A stretch of DNA of 64,000 nt. Origin: Edaphochlamys debaryana (Eukaryota > Chlorophyta > Chlorophyceae > Chlamydomonadales). This document shows positions 1 to 10,695 of the stretch, piece by piece. The notes under the pieces are model-generated. The model was not told the origin of the DNA. It saw only the letters and a program-made list of their open reading frames with translations, and searched no databases. Position 1 is the first letter of the stretch, and every line of letters starts with the position of its first letter. A program made the position numbers and the translations under genes. The DNA lies in contig JAEHOE010000130.1 in NCBI GenBank assembly GCA_016858145.1, positions 186,001-250,000 of the forward strand. The letters run 5' to 3'.

Positions 1-183
1 CACAGAGTCGTTTGCCAGCGCATCCGCCAGCTCCCGGCTATTGTAGACGACCACCGTGTCGGAGACCGAGACCGCGGGTGAAGAGCCTGGGTTCTGAGCG
101 CCGATGGGGTTGGCGAGGAGCACCACCGCCAGGCATGCCCAGCCAAAGCTCCATGCCCAGCGCTGGTCTCTGAGAGACTCCAT
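1..183 (-). CDS. Secreted protein, N-terminal exon (partial)
   Basis: On the minus strand an ATG at 183 opens 61 codons without a stop up to the window edge, so the gene continues to the left. The first 30 or so residues form a classical signal peptide: a charged start (MESLRDQRW), a hydrophobic core (CLAVVLLANP) and a small-residue cleavage region ending GAQ. The mature part begins NPGSSPAV and then reads VVVYNSRELADALANDSV, a style seen at the start of secreted right-handed beta-helix proteins of volvocine algae; that family assignment is only an inference. Its 5' flank is the left copy of a 484-bp direct repeat starting 11 bp upstream of the ATG. Function unknown. Confidence 0.6.
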   Translation of the reverse strand, partial: MESLRDQRWAWSFGWACLAVVLLANPIGAQNPGSSPAVSVSDTVVVYNSRELADALANDSV

Positions 184-193
184 TGTTGAGCCC

Positions 194-677
194 CACACCC
201 CACGTCAGGCTAAGTTGGCGCGGCCATGCCCGAGCACTAGCCTCAAGCAACGTAAGAGTTCGCTAGGAAGCCTAAAAGTCTTGGCACTTGTGTTGGTCTT
301 CTGCAAGTGGTCAACTAAGCCTCTAAACCAAGGCGGCAGCGTAAGTATAGGGGTCTGCTCGCTCAGGCAGTGCAGCGCAGCGCTGGCGATGATCGTGTTT
401 CTGACGCTGGGGTGTGATGCGGTCGTTGCTGCTGCGGGCGGCGTGGTACCTCGGAGTGGGGGGAAATTTCTTGGAGTTGCCGTACGGGGACTCCTCACTC
501 CGTTCCGCACAGGCACGCCCGAAGAGTCTCAGTTACCAGCAAGGATGCAGGGTTGTAAACACACTGCCTGCGAGCGGGTAAGGCGTCACCGTGTGCACGG
601 CGGGGGTCCGGCGGGGTCGGCGCGAAACTGCTTGTGGGCTCCCAGGCGCTGAGGCGAAACCGGAGGCGCGGCTTGCG
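194..677. repeat. 484-bp direct repeat, copy 1
   Basis: Positions 194-677 reappear at 1744-2227 at a constant offset of 1550. The only difference I found is A at 254 against G at 1804. Copy 1 is the immediate upstream region of the secreted-protein gene at 1-183, so it probably holds that gene's 5' UTR and promoter. Weaker similarity continues beyond the perfect block (about 735-800 against 2338-2400). Confidence 0.95.
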
Positions 678-1743
678 GTCCCTCGCTCCGTCTAGGCTGG
701 CTTACTCTCCAGTCATTTGCGCCTGGGAATTGCTGTAAGGACGTGGTGCCGGTCTGCGGTCAATTTGTGTGGCGGCATCCACATGCCGCGTGCCGCAGCC
801 GGTGCGACACGTCGGAGGGCCCATTCAGCTGCTGCGCCAGCGGTCTGCTGAGCTGAGCGTCTGCCGCTGTCTTGGCACCCTCAGGGCTCATGGCTTTCCT
901 CAGGGGGTCACAGGCCAGAGTGTGCTTCGGTTTCTGGCCTGCCTGTTATTGTCACGGCGCGTGACTCACCCAGCACCACTGCCTGGTGCCGGTGCCATAG
1001 GTTTCGCACATCCATTGACGGCGTAGAATGCAGGAAGCCTATCCCCGTAGCCCTGGGCTACGAGGATATGCTTCCGGCCTTGACTTGTGACTTGACGCGT
1101 CGGGCAGGGTCGGGCGGACCGCCGGCCACTTGCACGGCGGCAAGAAACCTCTTGCCCACACACCTGTGCTTCACGAGGCCTGATGCCCTCGTGAGCATAC
1201 CGCTCGACCGGCAGGTCTGATGGGACTGCAAGTCTCGATGCCGTCCTGCAGCCCCAAGGCTGACACCTTCATACGTCACAATGGAGGTCACGCCCGCTGT
1301 TCGCCACGCGCTCCCCCACACGGCGCTGGTCATCAACGCCACATCATCCGCCCGCGCCCCGTGCATCAATGCCAGCAGGGCAGCAGAGAAGGCAGGAATC
1401 ATAGGGCCTGCAGGTACGAAAGGCAGCAAAGGATGCGGGCTACAGTACGGCTTGGCGGTGCCCCGCCGCGGTGGACGTAGCAGACGCGGAGCTGCGGGGG
1501 TGGGGACGATGGAGGAGGAAGTAGGGGCGGTAGGGTTGGTGGCGCGGGGTGGTAGCGGTAGGCCGGTAGCTGGCCGCGGCAGTCAGCCGAGTGATGAGGG
1601 AGAAAGTGCCGAGGGAGGAGGCGAGGGCGTGACGGGGGCAGTGGAAGTAAAGGGGCAACGGCCTGGGGGCAACGGGGTGCAGTTGTAGTGTACACAGGTA
1701 GACGTGGAATGTGGACGCGTCAGGATGAGAAGGCTCGCTCACT
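678..1743. other. Gap between the repeat copies, no supported gene
   Basis: Several overlapping open frames exist on both strands, but none has recognisable motifs or a consistent splice structure. The minus strand at 1058-1429 has a frame with weakly protein-like content that I could not identify. Positions 1490-1680 are G- and GT-rich low-complexity sequence. Confidence 0.5.
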
Positions 1744-2227
1744 CACACCCCACGTCAGGCTAAGTTGGCGCGGCCATGCCCGAGCACTAGCCTCAAGCAA
1801 CGTGAGAGTTCGCTAGGAAGCCTAAAAGTCTTGGCACTTGTGTTGGTCTTCTGCAAGTGGTCAACTAAGCCTCTAAACCAAGGCGGCAGCGTAAGTATAG
1901 GGGTCTGCTCGCTCAGGCAGTGCAGCGCAGCGCTGGCGATGATCGTGTTTCTGACGCTGGGGTGTGATGCGGTCGTTGCTGCTGCGGGCGGCGTGGTACC
2001 TCGGAGTGGGGGGAAATTTCTTGGAGTTGCCGTACGGGGACTCCTCACTCCGTTCCGCACAGGCACGCCCGAAGAGTCTCAGTTACCAGCAAGGATGCAG
2101 GGTTGTAAACACACTGCCTGCGAGCGGGTAAGGCGTCACCGTGTGCACGGCGGGGGTCCGGCGGGGTCGGCGCGAAACTGCTTGTGGGCTCCCAGGCGCT
2201 GAGGCGAAACCGGAGGCGCGGCTTGCG
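1744..2227. repeat. 484-bp direct repeat, copy 2
   Basis: Near-identical copy of 194-677. The copy stops where copy 1 meets the secreted-protein start codon, so the start codon and coding sequence were not copied. It is therefore a promoter/5' UTR duplication without the gene. Confidence 0.95.
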
Positions 2228-3014
2228 CCCCGCTCACCCGAATGCGGCCCACGCCCTACGCCCATCACAAAACGCTTTGCTACACCGAAGTCTTTTGCTG
2301 CGTTCATGTCCTGTCAACTGCACCCGGGAGGGGCTTTCGGACATGGTGACGGTCTGCGCTCTGCGGTCATATGTGTGGCCGCATAGACATGCGGCTTTCT
2401 GAAGTGCTTGAAGCATTGCTGCTACAGCCCTTGAGGGTAGCTTGGCACACACACCACCCGTGCTGCACCTCTGTTACTCTTTTACACATTGACAGCCGCA
2501 CATCAGCACAATCCTGCTGCTCTGCTGTGGAACACTTCCCCATGCGGCACCTGCCAGGGGCGATATGCCGGCCCATTCAGCCAGCTACGACCCTCTGGCC
2601 AGTACGGCCCCGTGTTTGACCAGCTGGTACCTCGAGTCCAGCCGATAGGTTAGACCTCTCTCCACCACTACATTGAAACCACCTAGCATGCAGATCTCAC
2701 CTACCCACCTGCGGCTACTTGCGTCAATTAGAGGGCCTTGCGGTCCAGCAGCCCCGCGAAAGTTCTCCCCCAAACCCCAAGACCGCTGCCTACGGGGGCC
2801 GTTACGGGCCCCAGCCAGCCCACATGGGCGGCCCCACCGTTCAAACTTGTACGCCAACCTGCCTCATTCCCAGCCGTCCCAAGCTTAACGCCCACCTGCT
2901 ATATTCCCGCAGTCCCAGGCCTGTCAGGCGGCTCACATTCCTAGCTACCACCGCTGACACCTACGCCATGCGCACAGCTTGCCGCACAGAAGCCCACACA
3001 CTGCTCTAACCACA
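2228..3014. other. Gap downstream of the unknown minus-strand gene
   Basis: No supported coding sequence. The first 170 bp keep diverged similarity to the region after repeat copy 1. A minus-strand TGTAA (plus-strand ttaca at 2482-2486) lies about 530 bp beyond the stop codon at 3015 and could be that gene's polyadenylation signal. Confidence 0.5.
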
Positions 3015-4566
3015 CTACTTGTTCGGCTTGGCCAGGTCCTGGTTGGCAAAGGCCCCGATGGGCGTGCGCTTGCTGCGCATCGCGTCGGCCATGGCTCGCC
3101 CCAGCGTGCGGTCCCCGGTCTGCCAGGGGAGCGCCCAGCTGGGCTGCACGCCGGTGCCCCGAGTGCTTGCACCCAGGCTGGCCCCCGCCCCTGCCGCCTC
3201 GGTGCCGCTGCCACCCCACGCGGCGCCATCGCCGCCGCCAAACGACTCGCCCGCTCCACCGTCGCCGCCACCGCTTGCTGCTGCGCCGCTTAGGCGACCG
3301 GAGCCCGTGAAGCCGCCGGCGCCCGTGGCGCCCCCCGAGACCCCTGTGCCGGCCATCGTGCTCGGGCCTCGCATCTGGTGCAGCGCCGTGTGCGTCAGGT
3401 TGGCTCCTTCGTACGTGGCGTGCGGGGTGATCTTCTCTTGGAGGGCGGGGTTCACAGGCCCGCAGAACTGGCCTGCGCAGGGCAAGGTGGTTGGAGCAGA
3501 AGGGGTGATCGCACTGGTGGGCAGTGAAAGCGGTACTACCAGCGGTACGGGCGCCCCCAGTTACCGCCTGCAGCCCTACCAGTGATTGTGCGCTTGCCCG
3601 CTACTTGGGCTGCCAGTTGTCGGGACTCAGCCGCCTCGCCCTCGAGCGCCTTGTAGGAGCTGCGCGCAGGCTGCTGCGGGGGCGGAGAGGCCAGAGCAGC
3701 AATCAAGAGCAAGAGCACAACAAACACTGCAAGGCCCAAGTACGACAGGAGGGGGCGGTCCGACCGCCTTTCAGAGCCTGAAACTTCAGCCAAGGCAGGC
3801 CTCTGTCCTGGTGGCTCGAGCTTGCAGTCCGTGGTCTCACCTCGACATGGGTTCGTAGAGGCCGAATCATGCTCCCCGCCGTCGGCATCCTGTCGCCGTA
3901 CGTCTTCTTGTTTTCCTGCGGTCAGGTGGGAGCCAGAGTACTTGCGCGGTATGTTGTCACGGAGCCCGGCTTATGCCACACGTGAGAGCTGAACCCGCCT
4001 CTGCCTTTGCTTGACTTTTGAGTACGACTCTTGCACTTCACGTCACTCCATGGTCAAAGAAAGCATGGCTGAGCGCCGCTGCCGGCTGGGCCCCTGCCCC
4101 CACCTCCTCGCCCAGTCTACCTTTCGCGATTAGGTGGCTAACCAGAAGCAGGAGCAGCAGTTTGGCGCGAGACGGCCGGTGAGGCGGAGGCTGGCTACAG
4201 GGTCCCCGGAGCGGGTCCCCGACCACCCCGACGCACCTCAGAGTAGTCATGGAGGAGGTAGTTTAGATGCTTCCGCTTGTCAGTGGATTTGAACAGGGCA
4301 TCGTGTTGATCCACGGCAAACGAAGGGTAGCCCATGTTGACCGCGTGCAATCTACAGGGTGTCAACGGGACGGACGACAGGGGTTGAGGGAGGAGGGCCC
4401 GGACGGTATGGTCAAGCCCGCTTGTCCCTGAGCCCCCTCGCCCGACCAAGCGCTGCGGCGTCTAGGATTGCCTGTGTTGCGGTATAAGCAACTGCTGGCG
4501 CCAGGCACGCGGTGCCGGCTGCTCGAAGTGCATGCGAGCGGGCTGCTCTCGGGCACTGGCCTTCAT
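3015..4566 (-). CDS. Unknown protein, Gly/Ala-rich C-terminal half
   Basis: Proposed exons are 4566-4493, 4351-4237, 3915-3841 and 3467-3015 (238 residues, length divisible by three). Exons 2 and 3 are convincing: one carries NMGYPSFAVDQHDALF and HLNYLLHDYSE, the next ENKKTYGDRMP and SMIRPLRTHVE, in phase with each other. The last exon reads FCGPVNPALQEKITPHATYE, then a Gly/Ala/Ser-rich stretch, then SWALPWQTGDRTLG and ends FANQDLAKPNK. The first exon is tentative because its donor (GTTGCT) is weak. I do not recognise the family; soluble cytosolic or ciliary protein is only a guess. An alternative model splices the last exon at 3472 to a membrane-spanning open frame at 3580-3793. The gene diverges from the UBE2J2-like gene across about 530 bp. 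Confidence 0.55.
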
Positions 4567-5097
4567 TTCAACATTCGAGCGCACCTCAGAACACTTGTGT
4601 AAATGGCAGCTGAAGTCCTTGTCGCTTGTCGATAGACTTCAGGGGCGGAGTTTTACTGCCTTGCAAACTAAAGGGTTTACCAGCGGTGGCCTGTAAGCAT
4701 CACGCGTAGTTAAATGGTCCTACTGTATATACTGAGTATAGGCTTCGAGCGGTGACATGTCCCACCAGCTCCCACGCCGTGTCATCGCAATCGGCTTTCC
4801 CCGCTCCCCCCCCGGCAGGACCAACTATGGTCCCCGCCCCCGCACGCGCCCACAGTGACCCGCACCCCGCCCATAACCTTGTACCCGAATACATTCGTGC
4901 GTCTACAAGCCCGCGCCCAGGACGTTACCATCTAGAGCTCCCTTGTGCGGCATTGATTCCTCGACTCCAGACCGCACCGTTCACCGCTCAGGTCTTTGCG
5001 TTGCTAAAGCGTCATCCTTTAAACCAGCAGCACTACGCGCGAGTACAGTGCACAGGCCAGGGACGTCAAGGGCAATCGGCCCAAATCTTTCGCTACG
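4567..5097. promoter_or_regulatory. Shared divergent promoter region
   Basis: The minus-strand unknown gene and the plus-strand E2 gene start on either side of this stretch, so it should contain both promoters and 5' UTRs. No convincing TATA box or other named element was seen. Confidence 0.45.
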
Positions 5098-7059
5098 ATG
5101 GCAGGCGTGCATAAGCAGTGCGTGACGCGCCTGCAGAAGGAGTACAAGAGCCTGCTTAAGGTGAGCACGCTTCAGGGTGAGGGTGCAGCGTTAACAGGCT
5201 GGCCGAAGGCCCGGCCCGCTGTCACGCTTTGCTGCTCTGCAAAGGCACTGCAGGATGTCGGTGGGCATCTGGCAGAAGCGGGGGGCATAACGCTGCGTCT
5301 GCGCCTCGGCGTGAGGGACACGGCGTCCTCCTCGGCCAAACGCTCCTCGACTGCCTCCCCACTGCTCCCTCCCCACAGGACCCCGTCCCCAACATCACCG
5401 CGCACCCCTCTCCATCAAACCTCCTTGAGTGGCACTTTGTTCTCGAGGGGACGAAGGTGCGCCCCCGGGTGGGCTCGCTAAAAGAGCGTGGTCCCCATGT
5501 ACCCCACGCATGGACGGGGCCGGCACGGAAGGCCCGAATCCAACATAGCGCTACGCGCCTGAAGGCCCGTCGTACAAAGCTTTGGAGGGCTGCGGGATGA
5601 TGGGCTCGTAGACCGAGTGCAGGCGTCCAAGCTCTCTGCGCGGGCGGCCAATCGGCCCAGGCCAATGAGGGACGCGCCTCTGGAGGCCCGCTGGAGCACC
5701 CGTTGGGGGTGTCACCAGCTGACATCCTGCCAGACACGGGGCCCCACAGCCCGATGGCCTGAGCCACGCCAGCACAACCGGCACCGCATTGCGACACGGC
5801 ATTAGCTCCTACGCCAGCCCCGTCCCTCTCCTCGAGCCCCCTCCACATCGTGCCTGGCGCTGTGTGCAGGGCACGGAGTACGAGGGGGGCCTGTACCACG
5901 GCAAGCTGGTCTTCCCCTCCGAGTACCCCTTCAAGCCGCCCTCCATCTCCCTCTTCACTCCCAACGGCCGCTTTGCCACCAACACCAAGCTCTGCCTCTC
6001 CATGACAGACTACCACCCCGAGGTGGGGTGGAGGGCGGAGGGGCTGCTGGGCGGGCTCGTGAGCTGCCATGGACCCACAGTCGGGACACCAGAGAGGTGT
6101 CCAACCCACATCAGGAATGCGGCTGAGTATAGGTATGGGGTGGGGCAGACGTTCCGCTCTTCGGCGCTAACTTGGCGCACCTGGTCCCCTGCCCCTGCCC
6201 CTGCCACGTGCTCCGCCCGCCCCAGAGCTGGAACCCCATGTGGTCGGTGGGCACCATCCTGACGGGCCTGCTGAGCTTCATGTACGACACGCAGGTAGGC
6301 AAGGGTGGCGGCAGGGCGCAGGGAGCACGCAGCAACCTGGGCATGGGTCCCTGTTATTGGGACCCTTCCATTTCAACCGCTGTAAGCACACGGGTCCATC
6401 CCCAGCAACCTCGCCTGCCTAAGAGGCGCCCGGTCCTGGTCACGTGCTTCACCCCACCCAACCTTGTCCCCGCCCCGCGCCCCAGCATCATCGTGCCCCG
6501 ACCCCACACTCCACACTGGACACCACACACCCATCCCCGTCCTGCCTGTACCTCACACCACCCCCTGACCCCAGCCCTCCCCTGCCCCGACCCCGCAACC
6601 TCTGTCCCCAAGGCCACCACGGGCTCTATCACCACCAGCAAGCAGGACAAGGAGCGCATGGCGGCAGAGTCCCTGGCCTTCAACTGCAAGAACCCCACCT
6701 TCCGGAAGCTCTTCCCCAACTGGGTCGAGGAGCACGCGCGCCGGCAAGCAACCGCGGCGCAGCCGCCGGCCGCCTCGCCCGCGCTGCCGCCGGCTGCGCC
6801 GCCCGCCGCCAACGGCCGGGCGCCCGCGGTGGACGGCGCTGATGCGGCGCCTGGGGCACAGCGACCTGACGCCGCGAACGGCGTGGGGATAGGCCGGGAG
6901 GAGGCGGGGCGGAGGGGCGCGGCGCCCCAGCAGCAGGGCCCGTTCGGGAACGCGGTCGTGACGCTAGCATTGATGGTGGCAGTCTTCGCGGCGGTGTGGG
7001 TCAGCACGGGCGGTGGCGAGGTGATGCGGTCGCTAGGCGCAGGCCGCGCCAGCAGCTAG
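5098..7059 (+). CDS. UBE2J2: ER-anchored ubiquitin-conjugating enzyme E2 (UBE2J2/Ubc6 type)
   Basis: Five exons (5098-5160, 5379-5456, 5870-6022, 6226-6294, 6613-7059) encode 269 residues; all junctions are phase 0. The UBC fold covers residues 1 to about 160. In place of the usual HPN the protein has TPNGRF, as is typical of the UBE2J family, followed by the active-site Cys at about residue 89 in NTKLCLSMTDYHP. SWNPMWSVGTILTGLLSFM and TTGSI are also family hallmarks. A Pro/Ala-rich linker leads to one hydrophobic C-terminal segment (VVTLALMVAVFAAVWV), the tail anchor, so the enzyme should face the cytosol from the ER membrane and act in ER-associated degradation. Length matches human UBE2J2 (259). 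UBE2J1 is a less likely alternative because it is longer. Confidence 0.95.
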
Positions 7060-8384
7060 CGGAGCGGAGCGGCCTGTACCGGTATGGGAGCAGCGGCCGG
7101 CGGCTCCTTTGCCCATTACTTGATGCCGAGTTGAAGCTGTGGAGGGGGCACCTGTCAAGCTACAAAGCGCTGCTGGAGGGTGAGGGGTTGCCTGTGGGGA
7201 AGTGCTGCGGTACGCGGGCGTGCCGAAAGGTGGCGCGCGCTGTGCTGTCCAATGGCCTTCGGCTGCAGGCAGGCAGGATCAGGGGATGTGTGCAAGGGCA
7301 GGATGATGCATGAGACTCGAGCAAGGCATGGCTCAGGTGGCTGGCATGGTCGCAATACAGTTTTGCATGATGGGGGGGCTGTGATTGAGAGCCGGGTGCG
7401 CGCACTGAACATGCCACAGCTGCTTCCTGGGTGTCCGGGCGTGCACTGGTACACTCCAGGGGGGAGGGCACACGTACTGGATGCTGCTGAACACAGCTTT
7501 GCTGGCTGGTGCAGGCGATACTGGCCTGCAGGGCTGGGCCGGTAGCTACCGGTATTAGCGAGGGAGCAGCACATTCGTGGAAAGCCACCGGCGTGTAAGG
7601 CGTGCTCCATTCCGTTACGTTCCGGTGCGTGTGCAGACCTTCAGGCGGTGGAGGCTTGTCGGACGTCGGACGGACGGAGTGACTGAACACTGGGGGAGCC
7701 CCCAGGCCCAGCGTGCGCGGAGAAATTGTGGGTTGACGGCAGAGTGCTGCGGGGCACGCCGGGAGGGATACGATTGCAACCGGGTCCGGACCGTCAGGCG
7801 TTAACCCCGGCATTACGATGAGCTGGCACCCCTGCTGGCAACAACCAAGATACCAGCAGCCCAGGGGGCGCTGCTCAACGCGGCACCAGCTCATAGGAGC
7901 CGGAGCCAGGCAGCAGAACCATCCGCCGTCGGGCGTCGGGAGGACAGGGCCAGAGGCAGCGAGCAATGCGTGTGGCTCTGCCCGGCATCGACCAAGTTCA
8001 TGGAGTCTACGCCCACCCCCCCTCCCCAGGACCGTCCAGACGACGAGGTAGGAGGTACTGAACTGGAGGCCCACCCCAGAGTCTCGCTGTGCGCCTGCCG
8101 CACGCGTAAAGCGCTGGTACCTGCCAGCAGACCCCTGAGCAGGCGGGCACGGGGTCCCCCCGTGGCTGCTCTGCCCCTCCACAGCCAGGCGTATCCCAAG
8201 CACCACCTTGTGCATGCGCAGATGCGTCATCCGCAGGTATCACAAGTTTGAGCGAGCACTGCACCGCTGTGAGCGTCCGTCCCCATCGCGCGTGCATCTC
8301 GACATGCCGGACATGGAGCCCAACCGAGGTTGAAGGACAACCGAGCTGCGCTCTGGAAACATCAGCAGTTTCCGCCAGCTCCCT
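7060..8384. other. E2 3' UTR and gap before PSBQ
   Basis: The first roughly 540 bp are likely the E2 3' UTR. The rest holds no supported gene. Long open frames on the minus strand (for example 7160-8230) lack motifs and splice logic and look like chance frames in GC-rich DNA. Confidence 0.5.
7594..7598 (+). terminator. Putative polyadenylation signal of the E2 gene
   Basis: TGTAA, the usual green-algal polyadenylation motif, lies about 535 bp after the E2 stop codon and is the first good candidate downstream. Confidence 0.5.
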
Positions 8385-8681
8385 TGCCAAGTGTCCGGGG
8401 CCTCTCACACTCGAGGACGCCCTTCATCGCGCGCGAAGATTCCTTCCGGGGTCGCCGCGCGCTCGCACTTAAGAGTCACTATGCTGAGTTGTGGGAACGT
8501 CAAAGCAGCTTGCTCAGCTACGTTGCCCCGCGAGAGAGCGACCCATTTGCCCCATTCGCGCCGTACAGATTTCTGCCGTACACTTGCGCCTTGGTATTGG
8601 GCGCTTGCACGCGCTGAGTTGCCCACAGCTCGCACGCCAGCACCCGAACAGTACCCTTCCCGGCAAGAACAGACCATCAAA
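8385..8681 (+). promoter_or_regulatory. PSBQ promoter and 5' UTR (duplicated elsewhere)
   Basis: These 297 bp precede the PSBQ start codon. The same block together with exon 1 is copied at 17893-18255 inside ELP1, so the duplicated unit is upstream region plus first exon. Differences from the copy are few: a 2-bp indel near 8418 and substitutions such as A/G, T/A and A/C. Confidence 0.7.
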
Positions 8682-9925
8682 ATGGCCCTCGCCTCGAAGG
8701 TTGCCACCCGCCCCGCCGTGGCCTCGCGCAGGTGCGCATGGCGCCTCCCCGCTGCACAATACCCCCACGCGATCATTAGCTCCTTGCCCTGGAAGCATAT
8801 GACAATGCGGAGCTAGATCTTGAGCTTGCAGCTCCTGGGGCGTGGCTTTCGCTAACGCATGGTCGGCGTGCCTTATCGCGCAGGGGCGCCGTGGTCGTTC
8901 GCGCCTCGGCCGAGTCCCGCCGCGCGGTGAGCAGTCTGCAGCTTGTGCGCCCTGATCTATCCAGATCGCGACCTGGGCGCTGACAGTCGCGTCCCAAATG
9001 CGCAGGTCCTGGGCGGTATGCTGGCGAGCGCTGTCATCGCCCTGGCCCCGGCCGCCAAGGCCGTCGAGCCCATCGGGCTCATCGATGAGCGCGTCTCCAC
9101 CAAGGCCAACGGCTTCTACGACATCTATGAGGCCCGGTGAGTCGCTTTCGGCGATGGCTTGCAGCCCGCGACAGGTCTCTCGCGAAGCTTGCTTCCTATT
9201 TTCTGGCGTTCTCGGTCGCTGACGCTTCTTCACGTTGCCCTCGCAGTGACGACTCCAAGACGGAGAACCAGCGCCAGGGCCGCGACCAGGCCCGCGGCAA
9301 CCTTGACTCCGTGAAGGCCCGCGCCAAGGAGTCTGAGGCCCGCATCGACAGCGCCCTGGAGCCCTTCATCAAGAAGAACTACTGGTGCGCAGGGATGTGG
9401 GCTGTGCGATGGTCGCGAGCGAGCGTTCATCATCTGCGCTTGCTGCTGTCGGACTGCTGCGGAGCTGCTTATCCGGGCGTCACGCATGTCCTAATCGATG
9501 TTGCCCTATCGCTTTGGCTCGCAGGACCAAGGCTCGCGAGGAGCTGCGCCTGCAGGTCGGCACCCTGCGCTTCGACCTGAACACCCTGGCTGAGGCCAAG
9601 GGCACCAAGGCCGAGAAGAAGGCCGCTCTGGAGCTGCGCAAGTCCTTCATCAAGGCGGTGAGTTAGCTCGAGGGAGGATCGATGGGCTGGATAGGGGGGG
9701 CATTACCCGTGCCGGGGCCCCCCATGCTCTTGGGTGCTGGGCGTGAACCTCTTCAGTTACCCTCTTGCAGCAATGATCAGTGCTAACCCTCCTCGCTCTC
9801 TGCTTCGTTCCTTCCAGGTCGAGGACCTCGACTTCGCCCTGCGCGAGAAGGACGAGGCCTCCGCCGCCGCCAAGCTGACCACCGCCAAGGCGGCCCTGGA
9901 TGCCGTCCTGGCCTCCGTCCTGTAA
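8682..9925 (+). CDS. PSBQ: Oxygen-evolving enhancer protein 3 (PsbQ), photosystem II
   Basis: Six exons (8682-8731, 8884-8926, 9006-9136, 9247-9384, 9525-9657, 9818-9925) give 200 residues with consistent phases. The start [17 protein letters not shown] is a chloroplast transit peptide. The thylakoid signal follows, with a twin-arginine motif ([18 protein letters not shown]) and a small-residue cleavage region (APAAKA), so the mature protein reaches the lumen by the Tat route. The mature part is the PsbQ four-helix bundle: [73 protein letters not shown]. It binds the lumenal face of PSII and stabilises the oxygen-evolving cluster. Length equals the Chlamydomonas protein (about 199), but the mature sequence differs clearly from C. 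reinhardtii as I recall it, pointing to another species. Confidence 0.98.
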
Positions 9926-10351
9926 ACGCCTCTTCCTGCTATCGCGGCGGAAGATGGAGTGGAGCGGATCGGTTCTTGATGCAGCGGAGCTTGTGGGCCT
10001 GGGAGAGCCTGGTGGCGGTCACGCTGCCCTGGCGTAGCGGCCAAGGATGAGGGTGTGTCAGGCGTGCAGTTGCGCACCCGGCGTTTTGCGAGGCCCGCGG
10101 CCTTTCTGCCGGTGTGCCGATTGCACTGTCGTGTAGTTCGTGCTTGGATGGACGGCGCTGATGCCAGCCCGCTGCTGCATACGCGGCACGGGCGAGGTGG
10201 CCCGTTGGTAGGGTTTTGCTTTTGCGGGATGGACACCGGTGGCCTGAGAGAAGATCATCACGAAGATCGCGGAGGGCCGTTCCTTTCCCCCAGGAAAGGC
10301 GGTCGGCAAGGGGAGTGGGGCTCATGTCACATGACCCATAGTTTCGGCCTG

Positions 10352-10356
10352 TGTAA
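10352..10356 (+). terminator. Putative PSBQ polyadenylation signal
   Basis: TGTAA about 427 bp after the PSBQ stop; a second one lies at 10428-10432. Either would end a 3' UTR of 430-520 bp. Confidence 0.6.
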
Positions 10357-10695
10357 CCAAATTACACGGCGCCACCGGCATAAAGCTGAATGTGTATACG
10401 TTTCTCGGCGCACACGTACACACCGTGTGTAAGTATGACAGACAGGATGACTGCCCCCACTTCGATGATCCCTTGTATCCTGTGAGGTCCAACTTGTCTT
10501 GCTGTCAGCATGCACAGCCTTGCGATCAGTGAGGCTGGCAGTCTTGAGGGCGGTGTCAGCATAGTCCAAGAACATGCGGTCCATCAGCTGAGCGGTGACC
10601 AGCTCTCAGAACTGAGAAGCAGAGAACACTTTCTGGACTTCAGCAGTGAGTACTTGGTAGTGCTGTGGACAGGCACCCATGCTCGGTCCAGGTAA

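Noticed and set aside
7160..8230. 356-codon minus-strand open frame downstream of the E2 gene
   Set aside because: No motif, no splice structure, and it overlaps the likely E2 3' UTR on the other strand; long chance frames are common at this GC content.
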